Source: Paenibacillus psychroresistens (lineage in GTDB: Bacteria > Bacillota > Bacilli > Paenibacillales > NBRC-103111). From it: a stretch of 64,000 nucleotides of DNA. Shown here piece after piece: positions 7,922-17,621 of the stretch; positions within the stretch are counted from its first letter, which is position 1; each line of letters begins with the position of its first letter. The stretch is from positions 5,469,501 through 5,533,500 of the forward strand of contig NZ_CP034235.1 in the NCBI RefSeq assembly GCF_009728935.1. Reading direction: 5' to 3'. The notes beneath the pieces were generated by a model. The model saw only the letters and a list, made by a program, of their open reading frames with translations, had not been told where the DNA came from and searched no databases. The position numbers were made by a program, and so were the translations under genes.

Positions 7922-10900
7922 TTAATGCTTACCCAAAAATTTTCTTTGCCTCTCCCAATTTCCGTATTCCAACTTTGATCGAACTTTATCACTGATGTAT
8001 TTTTTAATTGGGATTAATCTTATCCCCACATTTGACGTTTCAACAATTGAAAGAATATTTCTCCACTCTGCAGCTTGAATATCCCCAATTATTACATCAC
8101 CAGAATAAGAACCACCATTACCTCTCCAACTTATTTTTGAAAAGTAATCAATATCTTGATTTAATGAAATAAATAATAATAATGCTGAATCAAATAAATG
8201 ATTTCTTTTATTTCTAATAATATTAATCATGAAATTCATTTTATCTAAATTGTTATTATTATTTCTTATATAATTCAATATAAAAATATCCGCTTTTTCT
8301 GACATTTCATCTTTTAAATCCAAAAAGAAACTCTCACATATATAATCACTAATATAGTAATGATTATCTTTATTAAAAACTAAATCTAATGCTTGGATAA
8401 GAACATTTTCTATTTTTTCTATTGACCAAATTATAGATAAATTCTTATGATGTGATTTTCGTTCAAATCCAGTATCGGAAATTATGTTTTCTATATATTC
8501 AAGTAAAAATGTCGAGTCTAATTTTAATATATTTATAAGTCCTTCCCCATTATAATCGATATGTTCATCCAAAACATATTGTTGTAAGTAACCTTTTTTT
8601 ATTAATGTTATATCAGTACCAAGCAAGTCAAAATAATCACTAAAAAAACTTCCCCTTAATATGATTCGAGTACCTGTGTCATTGATTTTATCTATAACTA
8701 CATAAAGTATTTCTTGAAATAAATTTGGTTTCAAAGAAGTATAACGCTTAAATTTCCCTATATTTAGCGTTATTGGATACTGGATTTGATTTATAGTTTC
8801 AATAATATTTCTAATAAGTTCAAGATTGATAAATTTATCATCAATGTTTTCATAAAATGATATTTCCCATTCCGTTCTCCCTTTAAAGAATTTACTTTGA
8901 ATTAAGCTCCAAATTTTTTCAATTTTGAATTGAGTATTAAGTTGGTTGCGTAACACTAGAATGGGAATATAATCAATTTCATTTTCCTTTTCAATTAAAA
9001 ATTTTAATATTCCAATACCTAATGAAAAATTATTGATACAAATCTGATCTATGATAAATTCAATACAATTATTATAATTCCAATTATCAGGCTTCCATTT
9101 CTTAATACGAGTGAAATCAATATAAAATATCTCAAACTCTCGAACTGAATTAAAAATAAAGGAGTTTCTTATCTCCGTTTCTTTTAGTGCATCATATTCT
9201 TTAAAATCAGAAAATTCATAAGATTCTTTATCCCGATACCTATCCCAATCAATTTTTAAAAAAATTTCATAAGTTGAGTTAGTGAACTTCCTTAGAAGCA
9301 TTTCAAACGACTCATGGGTAATCGAGCATTTCATTAACCATCTAATTTGTTTCTGTACATAATAGCAATGTTCAAATGAATTAGAAGTTAAATGATTGTT
9401 TATTATACTTAATATAAATGATAAATCGAAATACATAATATCCATTATTACATCTGGATTTCTTTCAGAATATCCTGTGATTACCTCCAATGATTCATTT
9501 GGATAATTAATAAAATTGGTATCTAAAGTTTGCCAAATTTTTATTCGAATTTTTTGTAGAAATTCATTATTAGGAATAGCATAATCATACCAATAGATTG
9601 TATTATTTCTTCCACCTTTCGTATGATGGAATTTATATTTTAAAAACGTTTTTGATAATTCATAAAAGGATTTAGCATAAAGTCCATCGTATTGTTCAAA
9701 TTTCTCCAACAGGATATCAATTAATATTTCTTGTCTTTTAAAACCATTCCTTTCATCAACATCATCAAAAGTTAGTTCTTCTTTTATCTTGTGAATAAGT
9801 TCAGGTAAATGTTGAGGGGTTTTTCTTGTAAACTCAAATAATAGTTCAATTACATCTTGAAGATTATGTGAGAACCTAAAAAAGTTTCCCAATAATTCAA
9901 TGATGTTATTTTTATCATAGGAAAAGGCATTTGTCTTATATTTAGTGTTATATTCAATATTATCAGAAGCTTTAATTTTACTAATTATATTAAATACAAA
10001 TTCTAAAGTTTCTTCTTGTAGGTAAAACCAAAAAGTAGATAAGAATTTAAACGATTTTTCTTCATTCAACTTACTCGCTATCCAAAAATCTTGCAACTTT
10101 GGCTTAATTTTTCCCATCACATTTTCATGCCCAAATGTATTGTTAGCAGGTATAATACAGTCTTTAAATCGATCAGAATTATTTTCAAAGTAATTCATAA
10201 GCAATTCATCAAACGAAAGTAAATTATCTTTAATAAATGATTTATAGAAAAAATATGTAGATAAGTTTTGTTCTGGAATTTTAACATGCTCGAACTGAAT
10301 TTCAACTAGCTCTAGGTTTTCGAGTTTATCGATCGAATCAACAAATTCCAGATATGTCATCCCAAATTTTGCAAGTATTTTTTTAATAATATCTTTGTCC
10401 TTGTAAGGAAGGGTAAAAAAGAAGGCTATAAGCCCAAGACACTTTAAATTTATTTCTTTAGAGAACTCACCATCATCTTTAATAAATGTTGAAAAATATT
10501 TTTCGAAAAGGTCTGATACATCTGACAATGCATAAATGTTTTGTTTTTCAATAGCTAGTTTAGCAGTCATTATTGCCAAACGAGGGTTTCCATCGGCTAT
10601 TCTCACAATTTCTTTATGATAATCCGAATTAGATATTTTGAAAGAGTCACTTTTTATAATATCAATAATTTGATCATCATTTAATTTCATTAAATCAATT
10701 CGAATTGGAGAATATTCATAACACAATTTCCCTACTTCTTGATATGCATAATCTCGTACTGTGATCAGAACTTTTAAAGTACCTCTTCTTGTAGACTTAT
10801 AAAAACCCACAATCTGATTAAATGCATCAATTCTGTTCGCATCATCAACAAACAAGATATAATCTTTTTCTTTGTTCATATATTGATATAGATCATCAAG

Positions 10901-11653
10901 TAATGAATAATTTTTGTACGAAATACAGAAAGCATTAAAATTACTATTACCAATTAAATACTGTTGAATTGTTTCAATAGCTAATTTAGTTTTTCCAACA
11001 CCAGGCGCTCCAGTTAAAATTATAAAGTCCGATTGATGCAGAGAAGCAATTAAATTATTCATTTCGTCTTCTCTATGCAAAAATTGGTTGTCTATCTGAG
11101 TTGCAACACCTTTTGAAGCTTTGTTATACTCATTAACAAATTGTTTGATGGAGACAATCTGACCAGAATCAAGTGGTAAGCCTAAAAATTGATGAACTAA
11201 ATCTCTATGATGAAATAGAAGCTCTATTGACAAAGAATCTAGAGTATTAAGTGTTAGTTTTATATATGTCCCTTTAAGTAAATTTTTTATTTTTTCGATT
11301 TGATCTGTTTTCAAATTGAAATTCAAACATAAAATAATTTCTTCAATGTCATCTACAGGTACACCTGTTTTAGAAGTATCCAAGCATTTAGAAATATCAT
11401 TTATCAGTTTATTTACCCTTCCGTTACTTATAGTGGTATGTTCTACATATATGTATTTCCCGCTAGGTAAAAGGAAAAAAGAATCTGGTGTTCCTACTGT
11501 AGTTTTTTGTTTTCCACTTTGACTCCCAGTTCTAGAAAAAGCAGAATAATTGCTGTTTCGAATAGTTAGAAAGCTATCACATAATTCTTGGAAAACTGTC
11601 TCATTTATTTCTACAAGGGCATTTTCTATTGATTGTAATCTGCTCACAAACAT
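7922..11653 (-). CDS. Nuclease-like / STAND NTPase protein (putative antiviral sensor)
   Basis: This 1243-residue protein has three parts. Residues 1-110 look like a PD-(D/E)XK nuclease core: GTPDSFF near 54, then YIYVEHTT with Glu near 71. Residues ~190-420 are a STAND-type P-loop NTPase, with Walker A GAPGVGKT near 215 and Walker B YILFVDDAN near 265. The long C-terminal ~800 residues are helical and Phe/Ile/Asn-rich, as in the sensor regions of such proteins. This nuclease-NTPase-sensor layout is that of antiviral STAND (Avs-like) proteins, in which recognition of a phage protein activates the effector. The start is ATG with GGAG upstream. The gene stands alone between two attachment-arm copies, forming a one-gene block. 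Phage defence is inferred from architecture. Confidence 0.75.
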   Translation of the reverse strand: MFVSRLQSIENALVEINETVFQELCDSFLTIRNSNYSAFSRTGSQSGKQKTTVGTPDSFFLLPSGKYIYVEHTTISNGRVNKLINDISKCLDTSKTGVPVDDIEEIILCLNFNLKTDQIEKIKNLLKGTYIKLTLNTLDSLSIELLFHHRDLVHQFLGLPLDSGQIVSIKQFVNEYNKASKGVATQIDNQFLHREDEMNNLIASLHQSDFIILTGAPGVGKTKLAIETIQQYLIGNSNFNAFCISYKNYSLLDDLYQYMNKEKDYILFVDDANRIDAFNQIVGFYKSTRRGTLKVLITVRDYAYQEVGKLCYEYSPIRIDLMKLNDDQIIDIIKSDSFKISNSDYHKEIVRIADGNPRLAIMTAKLAIEKQNIYALSDVSDLFEKYFSTFIKDDGEFSKEINLKCLGLIAFFFTLPYKDKDIIKKILAKFGMTYLEFVDSIDKLENLELVEIQFEHVKIPEQNLSTYFFYKSFIKDNLLSFDELLMNYFENNSDRFKDCIIPANNTFGHENVMGKIKPKLQDFWIASKLNEEKSFKFLSTFWFYLQEETLEFVFNIISKIKASDNIEYNTKYKTNAFSYDKNNIIELLGNFFRFSHNLQDVIELLFEFTRKTPQHLPELIHKIKEELTFDDVDERNGFKRQEILIDILLEKFEQYDGLYAKSFYELSKTFLKYKFHHTKGGRNNTIYWYDYAIPNNEFLQKIRIKIWQTLDTNFINYPNESLEVITGYSERNPDVIMDIMYFDLSFILSIINNHLTSNSFEHCYYVQKQIRWLMKCSITHESFEMLLRKFTNSTYEIFLKIDWDRYRDKESYEFSDFKEYDALKETEIRNSFIFNSVREFEIFYIDFTRIKKWKPDNWNYNNCIEFIIDQICINNFSLGIGILKFLIEKENEIDYIPILVLRNQLNTQFKIEKIWSLIQSKFFKGRTEWEISFYENIDDKFINLELIRNIIETINQIQYPITLNIGKFKRYTSLKPNLFQEILYVVIDKINDTGTRIILRGSFFSDYFDLLGTDITLIKKGYLQQYVLDEHIDYNGEGLINILKLDSTFLLEYIENIISDTGFERKSHHKNLSIIWSIEKIENVLIQALDLVFNKDNHYYISDYICESFFLDLKDEMSEKADIFILNYIRNNNNNLDKMNFMINIIRNKRNHLFDSALLLFISLNQDIDYFSKISWRGNGGSYSGDVIIGDIQAAEWRNILSIVETSNVGIRLIPIKKYISDKVRSKLEYGNWERQRKFLGKH

Positions 11654-11789
11654 TCAACTCCTTAGAAATTTACGAATAGATGAGATAAGAAATATAGATG
11701 CACTTTAATTTGCTCATGTCCCTTTACAATAATAAGATCGACATAGAAGATTCTTTAATTACCTATCCTTTTTAATATTATATTTCCCT

Positions 11790-11818
11790 ACATTCGTAAT
11801 GTGGCTTAAAATACACTC
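11790..11818 (+). repeat. Internal copy of the integrase attachment arm (block B/C boundary)
   Basis: The sequence ACATTCGTAATGTGGCTT followed by AAAATACACTC repeats the attL core plus arm at 1307-1335, with only a few substitutions and the same orientation. It is the best internal copy, because the 14-bp core ACATTCGTAATGTG is identical to attL. It sits between the STAND gene promoter and the 3' end of the HNH gene. To its left, TATATTTCCCTACATT resembles a shortened opposite arm, which would fit a junction between two tandem elements. Confidence 0.75.
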
Positions 11819-11838
11819 AAAATCACTAATGTAATAAA

Positions 11839-13308
11839 TCATTTAAAATTATACTTAATTTGATGTAATTGTGAATTATACTGAAAATATATTGGCATGA
11901 AAAATTGTTCGAAATGATATCTAATACACTGAGATGAAAGATCATGTAAATTTATGATCTTAATACCATTTAAATAATTATCTTTATCAATATGAATCAA
12001 CTGATCTATTCTTTCTGGATCGAGTGCCAGAATACCCACATCAAACATTACATGATGATTAGGACATAAAACTAACATATTCGGATGATCATCTAATCCC
12101 ATATGTTCTTTTCCATGTGGTTGGATATGGTGTACTTCTGAATAGTTGATGTTATTAGTTAATTTAAAGGGTAATCTGCAAACTTGGCAAGTATTGTTGT
12201 ATATATTCTTTAATACTCTTACTTTTTTCGAATCACGATTTCGTTTTAAAACAATCGTCAGTATAAACGCTTCACCAGAATTTTGTATTTGTTCATCAAT
12301 ATCGTTTTCATTCTCATCTGGTGAAGCTTCCTGAAAAAAATGGTTTAAACCATAATAAGTATTATAATTAGTTTCAATACAATATTGTTCAAATGCAATT
12401 TTTATCCATTCCTGCCATCCCATAATTTCAATAATTTGTTGAAGTGAAGAACCTTTACTATTACAAAGCATTTGAAAAACACTATTTGTTTTTAGATGTG
12501 TAATTTGAATTGGTTCCTTTAAATTTAAATGATTAGATATATATTTTAAAAAGTATAATGTAAGAGTTTGAAAATTATCCGATTTCCTTTTCTCAACATT
12601 TTTATCAATTTTTAAATCATATCCGCTCCACATTTTGATAAAAAAATATGGTGTATCCTCAGTATTATTGTTTATTCTAATTTGATAGTATTCATTAATA
12701 TATTTAGCAGACTCACCAATAATTGTTATGTAAGGTACTGTAGAATGTCTGGAAAAGTTTTTCACGACAACTGTTTCATTATCAATTATATCTATATCAG
12801 TAATTGTCATTTTTCGAATGTTATTATTATCAAATAAATCGATTGTATCATAACAAGCAGAAATACTGAGTGCAAGCACAGCTTTTATACTTTTTATTGC
12901 GATTCTGTCTACCATATGGATATAATAATTATCATTAAAAAGCTCACTAAGAGGAGCATTTAAGAAAACAATTTTACTTTTGCCAATATTGTATACTTTC
13001 TTGGTTTCATTAGGCATTTCCAACTCATATGTTTTTATTGGAAAGACTATTTCACTTATATGCTTCTTTAAAAAATACGAATTGGAAAACTCAAAAAAAT
13101 TAAACAGTGCATTATATTTACCTTGTGGTTCTTGGTCTTGGTTAAAAATGAAATTTCTTAGGTTTCTTTCATTTAATGAATCGAATAACTCTTCGTTACC
13201 ATAAACATTAACAAACTTCCTTATTTTTCCACTATAAGATTTTAAAGTTGATGTTGAAATTCTATTATTTTCCCATAAGTATATTTTAAAAGCTTCACTT
13301 AAATTCAT
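11839..13308 (-). CDS. Degenerate tyrosine-recombinase domain fused to HNH endonuclease
   Basis: This protein has 489 residues from the ATG at 13308, chosen because AGGAGA precedes it; an in-frame TTG 15 bases upstream lacks an RBS. The N-terminal ~85 residues resemble the SAM-like core-binding domain of phage integrases (STLKSYSGKIRKFVNVYG). Around residue 270, ITHLKTNSVFQML...IIEIMGW corresponds to integrase box II. The usual HxLRH is HLKTN and the following GH is GW, so recombinase catalysis is probably lost. The C-terminus has an HNH nuclease: CQVC near 375, EVHHIQPHG near 393 and NMLVLCPNHHVMFD near 415. It therefore looks like a nuclease with a recycled DNA-binding platform, perhaps defensive. 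The fusion is visible; the function is inferred. Confidence 0.75.
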   Translation of the reverse strand: MNLSEAFKIYLWENNRISTSTLKSYSGKIRKFVNVYGNEELFDSLNERNLRNFIFNQDQEPQGKYNALFNFFEFSNSYFLKKHISEIVFPIKTYELEMPNETKKVYNIGKSKIVFLNAPLSELFNDNYYIHMVDRIAIKSIKAVLALSISACYDTIDLFDNNNIRKMTITDIDIIDNETVVVKNFSRHSTVPYITIIGESAKYINEYYQIRINNNTEDTPYFFIKMWSGYDLKIDKNVEKRKSDNFQTLTLYFLKYISNHLNLKEPIQITHLKTNSVFQMLCNSKGSSLQQIIEIMGWQEWIKIAFEQYCIETNYNTYYGLNHFFQEASPDENENDIDEQIQNSGEAFILTIVLKRNRDSKKVRVLKNIYNNTCQVCRLPFKLTNNINYSEVHHIQPHGKEHMGLDDHPNMLVLCPNHHVMFDVGILALDPERIDQLIHIDKDNYLNGIKIINLHDLSSQCIRYHFEQFFMPIYFQYNSQLHQIKYNFK

Positions 13309-13399
13309 ATATTCTCCTATCAATATTGACTAATATAAAACTGGATATAAAAATTAGTGATAAATTGATTCCCTTTATTATAAATGAAAAATCAATTAA

Positions 13400-13972
13400 C
13401 TATGTCTCAATATTACTTTTATCCAAAAGCAAAATATTCACTTCTTGTAGCATTTGTTCATATGCAGGTTTTAGTCCTATAGATGATTCCCGAAGTGTTT
13501 TTTGCATTGATTCGTTGATAATCTTTGTATTCCTTTCAAGAGTCGGCTCAAGTTTTAACATTTTCTCAAGCCCATATCCAAGTGTTTTTAAAAAAGTTGG
13601 GTTGAATTGTTCTGCTGCAAGATTAGAATACATTTGTAAATGAGTCTGCAAAGAAATCTCTAACATTTCATGTTGTCGTATAACTTCTAAAGTATATTCT
13701 AATAGGTTTTTATGTTTACTTACAGTAAAAACATGACTGTTAATCAATAGATCTCCAACAGCTAATTTCCTCGATCTGTATACACCATCTTTGCCAATAT
13801 ACTCTAAATTTAATTCTAGTTCTTGCTTAGCTAAATGTAGGATCTTAATACGTTGTAATACATCATTTCTCGCACTTTCATCTCTCGATACTTTCCGTGT
13901 AACCCAAGCGCCAATGATTATCGCTACGATGGGTACTACAACTCCTGTTACAATATCTTTAAGGACTTCCAT
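13400..13972 (-). CDS. Membrane-anchored helical protein, unknown function
   Basis: This 190-residue protein has one N-terminal membrane segment (VTGVVVPIVAIIIGAWV), followed by a cytoplasmic, largely helical domain rich in charged residues and Leu. It has no catalytic motif and I do not recognise the family. ATG start with GGAGG about 11 bases upstream. It lies 91 bp upstream of the HNH fusion gene in the same direction, so the two could form an operon. A small single-pass protein next to a nuclease fits a two-component defence module, but this is a guess from context. Confidence 0.65.
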   Translation of the reverse strand: MEVLKDIVTGVVVPIVAIIIGAWVTRKVSRDESARNDVLQRIKILHLAKQELELNLEYIGKDGVYRSRKLAVGDLLINSHVFTVSKHKNLLEYTLEVIRQHEMLEISLQTHLQMYSNLAAEQFNPTFLKTLGYGLEKMLKLEPTLERNTKIINESMQKTLRESSIGLKPAYEQMLQEVNILLLDKSNIET

Positions 13973-14243
13973 CTATTAAAATACCTCCAATAATGACTAT
14001 ACATGATATTTATTTAACAGCCCTATGACTTTTGTTAATTAATTAGTTATGCATTTAAGTACAAATTCATAGAGTTTATTATCTATTCGACATTATTCGC
14101 CTCTCTTCCTGTAACTACAAGAGAAAATTTAAGGCAGGAGCTATATTCTTCAGCTAGCTCATTTTTTTAGAAGTAGATTTATTTGAGATATGATCAATAT
14201 TTATTTGCTCAAACTCTTTTACTCTTCGATAAAACGTTGTGAT

Positions 14244-14350
14244 ATTCCATAATTGATTAGAATTATTCCATAATTGATTAGAATTATTCCATAATTGATT
14301 AGAATTATTCCATAATTGATTAGAATTTTTGTTCCATAATTCGTTGGAAT
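14244..14350 (+). repeat. Tandem 21-bp repeats at the left end of the Tn7-like element
   Basis: The unit ATTCCATAATTGATTAGAAT plus T is repeated four times with a 21-bp period from 14244. A diverged fifth copy, GTTCCATAATTCGTTGGAAT, is at 14331-14350. A two-helical-turn period is typical of protein-binding arrays such as transposase sites. The same motif recurs inverted near 17.5-17.6 kb. Confidence 0.85.
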
Positions 14351-14793
14351 ATGACGATTAGGTATGAAAATTTATAATTTCGGTGTGATAAATGAATTTA
14401 GATAATCTATTTGTTCAGAGAAAATAAAGTATTAGACTGACGATTCGTCATTCGAATGGGCAGTAATGCTGTTACATTACAATTAAGGTTGTTTAAAAAA
14501 AGCTAGACGTTTACGATGGCTATTAATTAAAGAACTTAATTCTTACAGGATATTAAGTGGTTGAGATCGGTCTTATATCGTCAGCACCCATTTATTACAT
14601 ATATCCGGTACTCCGTACTTTTTTTGAAATCCAGAGGAAAAACGTTCGACTTTTTTTTGAAATAAGATTTAACACTATAGATAAATATCCAGATGGGTTA
14701 TAATGGATCTTATAGAAAGTATAAAAATTCATTACTTTTATCGTAGTTCATATATAATAAAGACCTAATATGGTCGGGATTGGAGGTCTTTTG
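14351..14793. other. Leader region of the lipoprotein gene
   Basis: No gene was seen. TATAAT-like boxes occur at 14699-14704 and 14754-14759, but neither has a good -35 at the right distance, so the promoter is not settled. The lipoprotein RBS (GGAGG at 14782-14786) lies at the end of this stretch. Confidence 0.35.
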
Positions 14794-15237
14794 ATGAAAG
14801 TCAGGATGGTTTCCTGGTGTCTGCTGGCTTTTTCTTTTCTTTTATTGGCTGCATGTACCCCTCATCAGAATCTAAAGATTCCTGAGGTTAAGACATTTTT
14901 TGATGAGGTGGTAAATAGTACAGATTTAATTTCAAAAGGACAACTACAGAAGTTTGACAAAGTGTATTTGACTGTTGAGTATTCACTGACTACCGATGAT
15001 TTCCCTTCAAAAGAAAGGCAAGTTATTTTTGAAAAAACGCGCGACTTTTTTCTCAGTCTAACAATACGAAATCTTATTGTTGAACAAATTGGATCTGAAA
15101 ATGAGCAAAGAATGTTTAATGAGGGTTTTACGATTCGATTTCAAAAGCCAAATTCGGAGACTTATTGGGTATACGGTCAAGTAAATGGTGAATTGGTTTT
15201 AATAAATGAAGAAAAGACTAAGAACCTAGGTTCTTAG
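14794..15237 (+). CDS. Small lipoprotein, unknown function
   Basis: This 147-residue lipoprotein has a basic N-terminus, a hydrophobic core (WCLLAFSFLLLAAC) and the lipobox LAAC, so it is probably anchored to the outer face of the membrane through Cys-21. The mature part is a small alpha/beta domain with no motif I recognise. I chose the ATG at 14794 because TTGGAGG lies eight bases upstream. The in-frame ATG 24 bases earlier has no RBS and would put extra residues before the signal peptide. It is cargo of the Tn7-like element. The stop codon lies inside a perfect hairpin shared with the convergent peptidase-like gene. Confidence 0.75.
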   Translation: MKVRMVSWCLLAFSFLLLAACTPHQNLKIPEVKTFFDEVVNSTDLISKGQLQKFDKVYLTVEYSLTTDDFPSKERQVIFEKTRDFFLSLTIRNLIVEQIGSENEQRMFNEGFTIRFQKPNSETYWVYGQVNGELVLINEEKTKNLGS

Positions 15238-15245
15238 TCTTTTTA
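15210..15245. terminator. Bidirectional terminator between convergent genes
   Basis: A perfect 28-bp palindrome (AAGACTAAGAACC / GGTTCTTAGTCTT) is flanked by A- and T-runs. It overlaps the last codons of the lipoprotein gene and lies just after the stop of the convergent C39-like gene. Confidence 0.9.
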
Positions 15246-15246
15246 A

Positions 15247-16413
15247 TTACACGCTAGGGATGACCCACATGATTTGTGAAGGTTGCCCTCCCGACCAATT
15301 GACATATTCTGTGGATCCCCAAGTACGAACGGTAACCGTTTTATAACTTGAGTTTATATCCTCATAAAAACCTACTACCGTAACTATATGCCATGAGTAG
15401 GGAGTGCCACCAAGTGGATAGAAAAAACCGAATGGGTGGTCGCTGTTGATCTGACTCTTTATCTGGCCCCAGAAGTAGGAATCCATTCCCAAATCGTAGT
15501 AATTTACAGTTGTAGAGAAATGATAGCCTTTTTCAGTATTTGTATGCTTCTTAATTCCACTTGCCCAACTTTCAGCGGAAGTGCCTGTGGATCCGGTGCT
15601 CATATCACTAAACATGTGATTCATTAAGACTACCCCAGTTGTTCGGTCCGTATTGGTCTGTAAATTGTCAAATCCATGCTCATCGTAGTAATTCAAGACA
15701 TTTGCGCCAGCCGCCGGACCGCAACCTGTAGTATTACTCTGAGATAATGATTGGTCATAAGATCTGACACCAACTATGGTGTCAGTATTAACAACCATCG
15801 GACTGATGATCGCTTTTCCTACTGCTCTGCTTGTTAACTTTAACTTTTCCTTAGCCCATTGATCGTGAGCCTTCTGCTTATTTGTTTTGTCAATACTAAG
15901 GCTTGGGATATCGTCAATTTTGTTCATTGAACCAAGGTCATACTTTTGACGATTACCATCAGTGGTTTCAATATCAACACCCAATGCAAAAGGACCGCCG
16001 TACAGATATTTGGCCTTCTTTACCTTTTTGTTCTGCGTAGTATCGAGTTCTTGACTGATAACCCCGAGTTTCCCTGTCGGCGACAGTCCCACTCCAACTT
16101 TTACAATGGGGCTGATATCGGTGGTTGCTCCTACAATAAAATATCCTAACTGCTCATCCGCGTTAATTACTTGTATTTCATATACTGCCGGTTGGCCATC
16201 ATTGCTATAAAATAGAGTGGGTTTACCGACTTGAGCACCTTTCCATGTCGGTTCGAAATGTTTAACCACAACTTCCTCCAAATACTGTTTAGACACTTCC
16301 AACGCGGTATTTTCATCAATTCTTTCGGCAGCTGGTTCTGCCGGGGAAGCGAATACAGACGAACCAGAAAGGAGTAAAAATGCACTTAGGATTAGTACTA
16401 CAGTTCTTTTCAT
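15247..16413 (-). CDS. Secreted C39-like cysteine peptidase
   Basis: This 388-residue secreted protein has a signal peptide (MKRTVVLILSAFLLLSGSSVFA). A propeptide-like domain of ~170 residues follows. The C-terminal half resembles papain-fold C39-type peptidases: TTGCGPAAGANVLNYY with the presumed catalytic Cys near residue 230, and SWHIVTVVGFYED with the presumed His near 345, followed by RTWG. Proteins of this sort are extracellular peptidases or bacteriocin-related enzymes of Gram-positive bacteria. ATG start with AAGGAG upstream. It converges on the lipoprotein gene and is cargo of the Tn7-like element. The substrate is unknown. Confidence 0.75.
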   Translation of the reverse strand: MKRTVVLILSAFLLLSGSSVFASPAEPAAERIDENTALEVSKQYLEEVVVKHFEPTWKGAQVGKPTLFYSNDGQPAVYEIQVINADEQLGYFIVGATTDISPIVKVGVGLSPTGKLGVISQELDTTQNKKVKKAKYLYGGPFALGVDIETTDGNRQKYDLGSMNKIDDIPSLSIDKTNKQKAHDQWAKEKLKLTSRAVGKAIISPMVVNTDTIVGVRSYDQSLSQSNTTGCGPAAGANVLNYYDEHGFDNLQTNTDRTTGVVLMNHMFSDMSTGSTGTSAESWASGIKKHTNTEKGYHFSTTVNYYDLGMDSYFWGQIKSQINSDHPFGFFYPLGGTPYSWHIVTVVGFYEDINSSYKTVTVRTWGSTEYVNWSGGQPSQIMWVIPSV

Positions 16414-17141
16414 TATTCGATCTCCTTTATATTAAAATAATTTTGAAACAGCCATATTGTTTCGTTCTTTTCAAAACAAAAAAGTAGTTGATATTCCGGT
16501 TTAGGTTATTTTCTAATATAGATACTTTGCCATCTTTCACTTGAAGAACAGTTCGTCACCTTTTTGAAAAAACCTTGATCTGGCTCTATGATTTTATCAG
16601 CATCCCCCCTCATTCTGCCCAGCAAATAATAGTGCTCTTATTCTCTTTGAATTTATTAGATGAAATTACTTCAAATCCCACTTTTCCATAATGTGTTTCT
16701 ATCTATTTTTAATATAGCATATATGCAATTTTGTAAAATGATTCCAAAGACGTGATATTTGTCGAACGATGCTGTCGAATATACACCAGATATGAAATAA
16801 CTGTCAATTCATCAGATAAGTCAGTTAAATAGTAAGTAAATTTACAATATAGTTGGTAAATGAAATATTTAAAATCCCACTGGAAATTATTACAAACATC
16901 AGTGGGATTTAAGATTTAGGAATGATACCTGAGAATAGTTGCCAAATTGATCATGTTCGAAGAAAATAAAGTAATAGTCGGGAATTAGTATTAAACCAAC
17001 GGTCAGATTAGTGGGGGAAAGTGAGGGAATTAACTTGTGGAAGAAACAGGGATTTATTTATAGTTTACAGCAGCCTTTCACTCCGATAACGGACAGCATA
17101 GCGGTCTCCTTTTTACGACTAACAGCCATAAGAAGGCTGGA
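16414..17141. other. Gene-poor stretch with hairpin and possible coding remnant
   Basis: The 728 bp between the C39-like gene and the DUF2262-like gene hold no intact gene. A strong hairpin (ATCCCACTG/CAGTGGGAT, 16874-16908) may terminate transcription. On the minus strand 16610-16715 is open without a start (HYGKVGFEVISSNKFKENKS, ending CWAE). This looks like the tail of a lost gene. Confidence 0.4.
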
Positions 17142-17432
17142 GTGAAAAAAACGAAATGGGAAGGTAGAAACAAAATGAAGAAAGATCAAGATGCGAGATT
17201 GTATTTGGCAAGTCAATTTGTGGATTTGAGAAATGAGACTTGGCTGGATGAGGATGAAGTTGAGTTGTCCATAGTTGAGTTTATTTCTCGCATGTCCATT
17301 GAGTCGATATCTTTTTATGAGTAAGGTGAGATTAGCTTCTGGTATACGGATGGTGATCTATTTTGGGGACACAGTATTTTGGTGAGATACGATAAAGAAG
17401 GTCAGCCAATTGAAGCGAGTATTAATGGGTGA
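17142..17432 (+). pseudogene. DUF2262-like gene with an in-frame stop codon
   Basis: A GTG at 17142 (AGAAGG upstream) or the ATG at 17175 opens a frame reading SIESISFYE, then TAA, then GEISFWYTDGDLFWGHSILV in the same frame up to a TGA at 17430-17432. The two sides form one continuous domain resembling the C-terminal part of DUF2262 proteins, in which an Asp codon is usual where the TAA stands. A single nonsense change is therefore the simplest reading. Proteins of this type are often found near polymorphic-toxin immunity genes, but no toxin is visible here. Confidence 0.6.
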
Positions 17433-17495
17433 TTGAGCAAATTTTTAGTTCTGCATAATTAAAAACACTTCCATACAAAACCCCATAAAACTTTT

Positions 17496-17621
17496 TTCTA
17501 ACGAATTATGGAACAAACCTGCTTTATTTCATGAACAATTACAAAATTCTAATGAATTACGGAATAACAAAAACGGAGTTATGCGGGTTCGCAGCTCCGT
17601 TTTTCTAATCAATTATGGAAC
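17496..17621 (-). repeat. Three spaced repeats at the right end of the Tn7-like element
   Basis: TTCTAACGAATTATGGAAC (17497-17515), ATTCTAATGAATTACGGAAT (17546-17565) and TTCTAATCAATTATGGAAC (17603-17621) are copies of the 21-bp left-end motif in inverted orientation, about 50 bp apart. The outermost lies six bases inside the element end. Confidence 0.8.
17569..17605 (+). terminator. Hairpin terminator inside the right end of the Tn7-like element
   Basis: AAAACGGAG and CTCCGTTTT pair around a 16-base loop and are followed by T residues. It lies between the second and third right-end repeats. It could stop read-through from the element into the host gene, or the reverse. Confidence 0.7.

Noticed and set aside
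14244..14350. CRISPR-like array of short repeats
   Set aside because: The 21-bp units are directly adjacent without spacers and recur inverted at the other end of a mobile element. They fit transposase sites, not CRISPR.
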